Shown here: positions 62,498 through 64,000 of the stretch, piece after piece
Position numbering within the stretch: position 1 is the stretch's first letter
How the letters are laid out: the number at the start of each line of letters is the position of its first letter
NCBI RefSeq assembly: GCF_900187065.1
Contig: NZ_LT906483.1
Location: 2,356,001-2,420,000, forward strand
Source: Mycolicibacterium thermoresistibile
GTDB lineage: Bacteria; Actinomycetota; Actinomycetes; Mycobacteriales; Mycobacteriaceae
Reading direction: 5' to 3'
DNA: 64,000 nt
Notes under the pieces: generated by a model
The model's input: the letters and a program-made list of their open reading frames with translations, nothing else
What the model was told of the DNA's origin: nothing
Databases searched by the model: none
Program-made: the position numbers and the translations under genes

Positions 62498-63616
62498 GTG
62501 AGGACAATTTTCAATCGGGCCGGGTTCAATCGACGGGGGTTCAACCGACGGGGGTTCAACCGACGGGGGTTCAACCGGATCGCCGTGCTGCTCACCGCCG
62601 CGGCGACCGCGCTGGCGCTCGGGGCCTGCGGCTCCGCGCCGGAGTCCGACACCGATGGGCAGACCACCGCGGAGGCCGCCGGCGAGAAGCTGGTGGTCTA
62701 CTCCGGCCGCAACGAGCAACTGGTGGCGCCGCTGATCGAGCGGTTCAGCACCGACACCGGCATCGAGGTCGACGTGCGTTACGCCGGTTCCGGTGAACTG
62801 GCCGCCCAGCTGATCACCGAGGGGGACCGGTCGCCGGCCGATGTGTTCTTGTCCCAGGACGCCGGTGCGCTGGGCGCGGTGACCGAGGCCGGGCTGTTCA
62901 CCCCGATCGACCCGGAGACCCTGGCGAAGGTGCCGGCGCACTTCTCGGCCGCCGACGGCACCTGGCTCGGCGTGTCCGGCCGGGCCCGGGTCGTGGTGTA
63001 CAACCCCGACCTGGCCCCGGAGCCGCCCGACACCATCGACGGCCTGCTCGACCCGCAGTGGGCCGGCGGCAAGATCGGCTTCGCGCCGAGCAACGCGTCC
63101 TGGCAGTCGTTCGTCACCGGGCTGCGGGTACTGCGCGGTGAGGACGGGGCGCGGCAGTGGCTGGAGGCGTTCAAGGCCCAGGAACCGCAGGCCTATGAGA
63201 ACAACGTCGCGGTGCGCGATGCGGTGGATGCCGGCCAGATTCCGCTCGGCCTGGTGAACCACTACTACCTCTACGAGCTGATCAAGGCCAAGGGCGCCGA
63301 CGCGGTGGTCGCCGAGAACCAGTACATGGCTCCCGGCGATCCGGGTGGGCTGATCAACGTCGCAGGTGTCGGGGTGCTCAAGACCGCTTCCAATCCCGAA
63401 GCCGCGCAACGGTTCGCGGCCTACCTGGTGGAGAAGGACGCCCAGGAGTACTTCGCCGAGGAGACCTCGGAGTACCCGCTGATCGACGGCGTGCCGGCCG
63501 GGCCGGAGATGCCGCCGCTGGCCGATCTGCAACCGCCCGAGGTCGACCTGTCGCAGCTCAGTGACCTGGAGGCCACCCAGGAACTGCTGGTCGAGACCGG
63601 GCTGCTGACGAACTGA
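62498..63616 (+). CDS. Fe(3+) ABC transporter substrate-binding lipoprotein
   Basis: A 372-residue protein from GTG 62498 behind GGAGG. The N-terminus repeats GFNRR three times, then has a hydrophobic segment and a lipobox LGAC. The mature part is a FbpA/FutA-type binding protein (KLVVYSGRNEQLVAPLIERFSTDTGIEVDVRYAGSGELAAQL, PADVFLSQDAGALGAV, NHYYLYE with the Tyr pair that holds ferric iron). The repeated RRGF units are similar to the twin-arginine motif. It begins an ABC operon whose permease follows 4 bp downstream. An IdeR-like site lies upstream. Confidence 0.9.
   Translation: MRTIFNRAGFNRRGFNRRGFNRRGFNRIAVLLTAAATALALGACGSAPESDTDGQTTAEAAGEKLVVYSGRNEQLVAPLIERFSTDTGIEVDVRYAGSGELAAQLITEGDRSPADVFLSQDAGALGAVTEAGLFTPIDPETLAKVPAHFSAADGTWLGVSGRARVVVYNPDLAPEPPDTIDGLLDPQWAGGKIGFAPSNASWQSFVTGLRVLRGEDGARQWLEAFKAQEPQAYENNVAVRDAVDAGQIPLGLVNHYYLYELIKAKGADAVVAENQYMAPGDPGGLINVAGVGVLKTASNPEAAQRFAAYLVEKDAQEYFAEETSEYPLIDGVPAGPEMPPLADLQPPEVDLSQLSDLEATQELLVETGLLTN
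62522..62581 (+). repeat. 15-bp tandem repeat in the signal peptide of the iron-binding protein
   Basis: Units of GGGTTCAACCGACGG (the first with one change, the last partial) at 62522-62536, 62537-62551, 62552-62566 and 62567-62581 encode GFNRR repeats in frame. Confidence 0.8.
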
Positions 63617-63620
63617 TGCG

Positions 63621-64000
63621 GTGCTGCTAGCCGCGCGGCCCCGGCGCCGCACCCCGATCCTGTTGCTGATGCCGGCGGCCGCGGTGGTGACCGCCACCCT
63701 GCTGCCGCTGGTCTATCTGGTGCAGCGGGCGCTGGAGCGGGGCTGGGCGTTCGTGCTGCACGAACTGGCCCAGCCGCGCACCGCCGCGCTGATCGGGCGG
63801 TCCCTGCTGCTGGTGGTGGTGGTCACCGCGGCGTGTGTGGTGCTCGGGGTCGGATTCGCCGTCCTGGTCAACCGCACCGATCTGGTCGCCCGGCGCGTGC
63901 TGGCGGTGGCGCTCACCCTGCCGTTGGCGATTCCCAGCTATCTGCTGGCCTTCCTGTGGGTGTCGCTGGTCCCGACGATCAGCGGCTTCTGGGGCTCGAC
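63621..64000 (+). CDS. Fe(3+) ABC transporter permease (partial, 3' end outside window)
   Basis: An open frame from GTG 63621 to the window end, 126 codons. It starts MLLAARPRRRTPILLLMPAA and shows the first membrane segments of an FbpB/SfuB permease (VVTATLLPLVYLVQRALERG, LIGRSLLLVVVVTAACVVLGVGFAVLVNRTDLVARR, LALTLPLAIPSYLLAFLWVSLVPTI). An ATG at 63617 stops after four codons, so the GTG is chosen. It continues the operon of the iron-binding lipoprotein. Confidence 0.85.
   Translation, partial: MLLAARPRRRTPILLLMPAAAVVTATLLPLVYLVQRALERGWAFVLHELAQPRTAALIGRSLLLVVVVTAACVVLGVGFAVLVNRTDLVARRVLAVALTLPLAIPSYLLAFLWVSLVPTISGFWGS

Overview
The window is high-GC mycobacterial DNA, most likely from a fast-growing Mycolicibacterium. 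From about 35.8 kb to 62 kb the gene order closely follows M. tuberculosis Rv1814-Rv1842c: sterol desaturase, S1 protease, flavoprotein, bacA, secA2, pgsA2, DUF881/sbp genes, gcvH, garA, two MerR genes, bifunctional nuclease, gcvP, lipZ-like gene, VWA protein, glcB and a CBS/DUF21 pair. malQ (Rv1781c) lies only about 3.8 kb from the sterol desaturase, so the ESX-5 locus that sits beside malQ in M. tuberculosis is absent, as expected outside the slow growers.

Layout. (1) 1-11.75 kb: a partial REP13E12/HNH gene with an SOS box, then a two-gene lipopeptide assembly line on the minus strand. The first gene is FAAL-ACP-KS-AT-ACP and the second is C-A-PCP-KASIII-KASIII. (2) 12.3-16.3 kb: a DoxX-like gene and a ProU/OpuC-type compatible-solute ABC operon. 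(3) 16.3-29.8 kb: accessory lipid and redox genes (LLM oxidoreductase, FadD, SnoaL proteins, DUF2993, NDH-2-like, Nudix, ferredoxin reductase, metal-dependent hydrolase, acyltransferase, SRPBCC) and small secreted proteins. (4) 29.8-35.8 kb: malQ, an MFS transporter, a paired SMR system and a carboxylesterase. (5) 35.8-62.1 kb: the conserved Rv1814-Rv1842c block, including a tandem glycine riboswitch before gcvP. (6) 62.4-64 kb: the start of an iron ABC transporter behind a likely IdeR box.

The most unusual element is the assembly line. Its PKS module seems to have lost elongation in a consistent way: the KS keeps Cys but has Gln in place of the HGTGT His, the AT has Arg in place of Ser and lacks an internal block, and both ACPs, the FAAL and the C-A-PCP module look intact. 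The downstream protein ends in an active-looking KASIII fused to a KASIII without catalytic Cys. I infer that a fatty acid is activated, relayed without elongation, joined to one amino acid and released or condensed by the KASIII pair.

Other patterns are worth noting. Tandem repeats copy the stop codons of three genes. A 33-codon micro-ORF made of three 33-bp repeats is coupled to both neighbours. Many starts lie 6-8 nt after a TANNNT -10 box, which suggests leaderless transcripts. Several palindromic sites lie beside identifiable genes (SOS, KstR-like, IdeR-like, and unknown ones at fadD, bacA and before gcvP). All calls come from reading the sequence; no database search was run.
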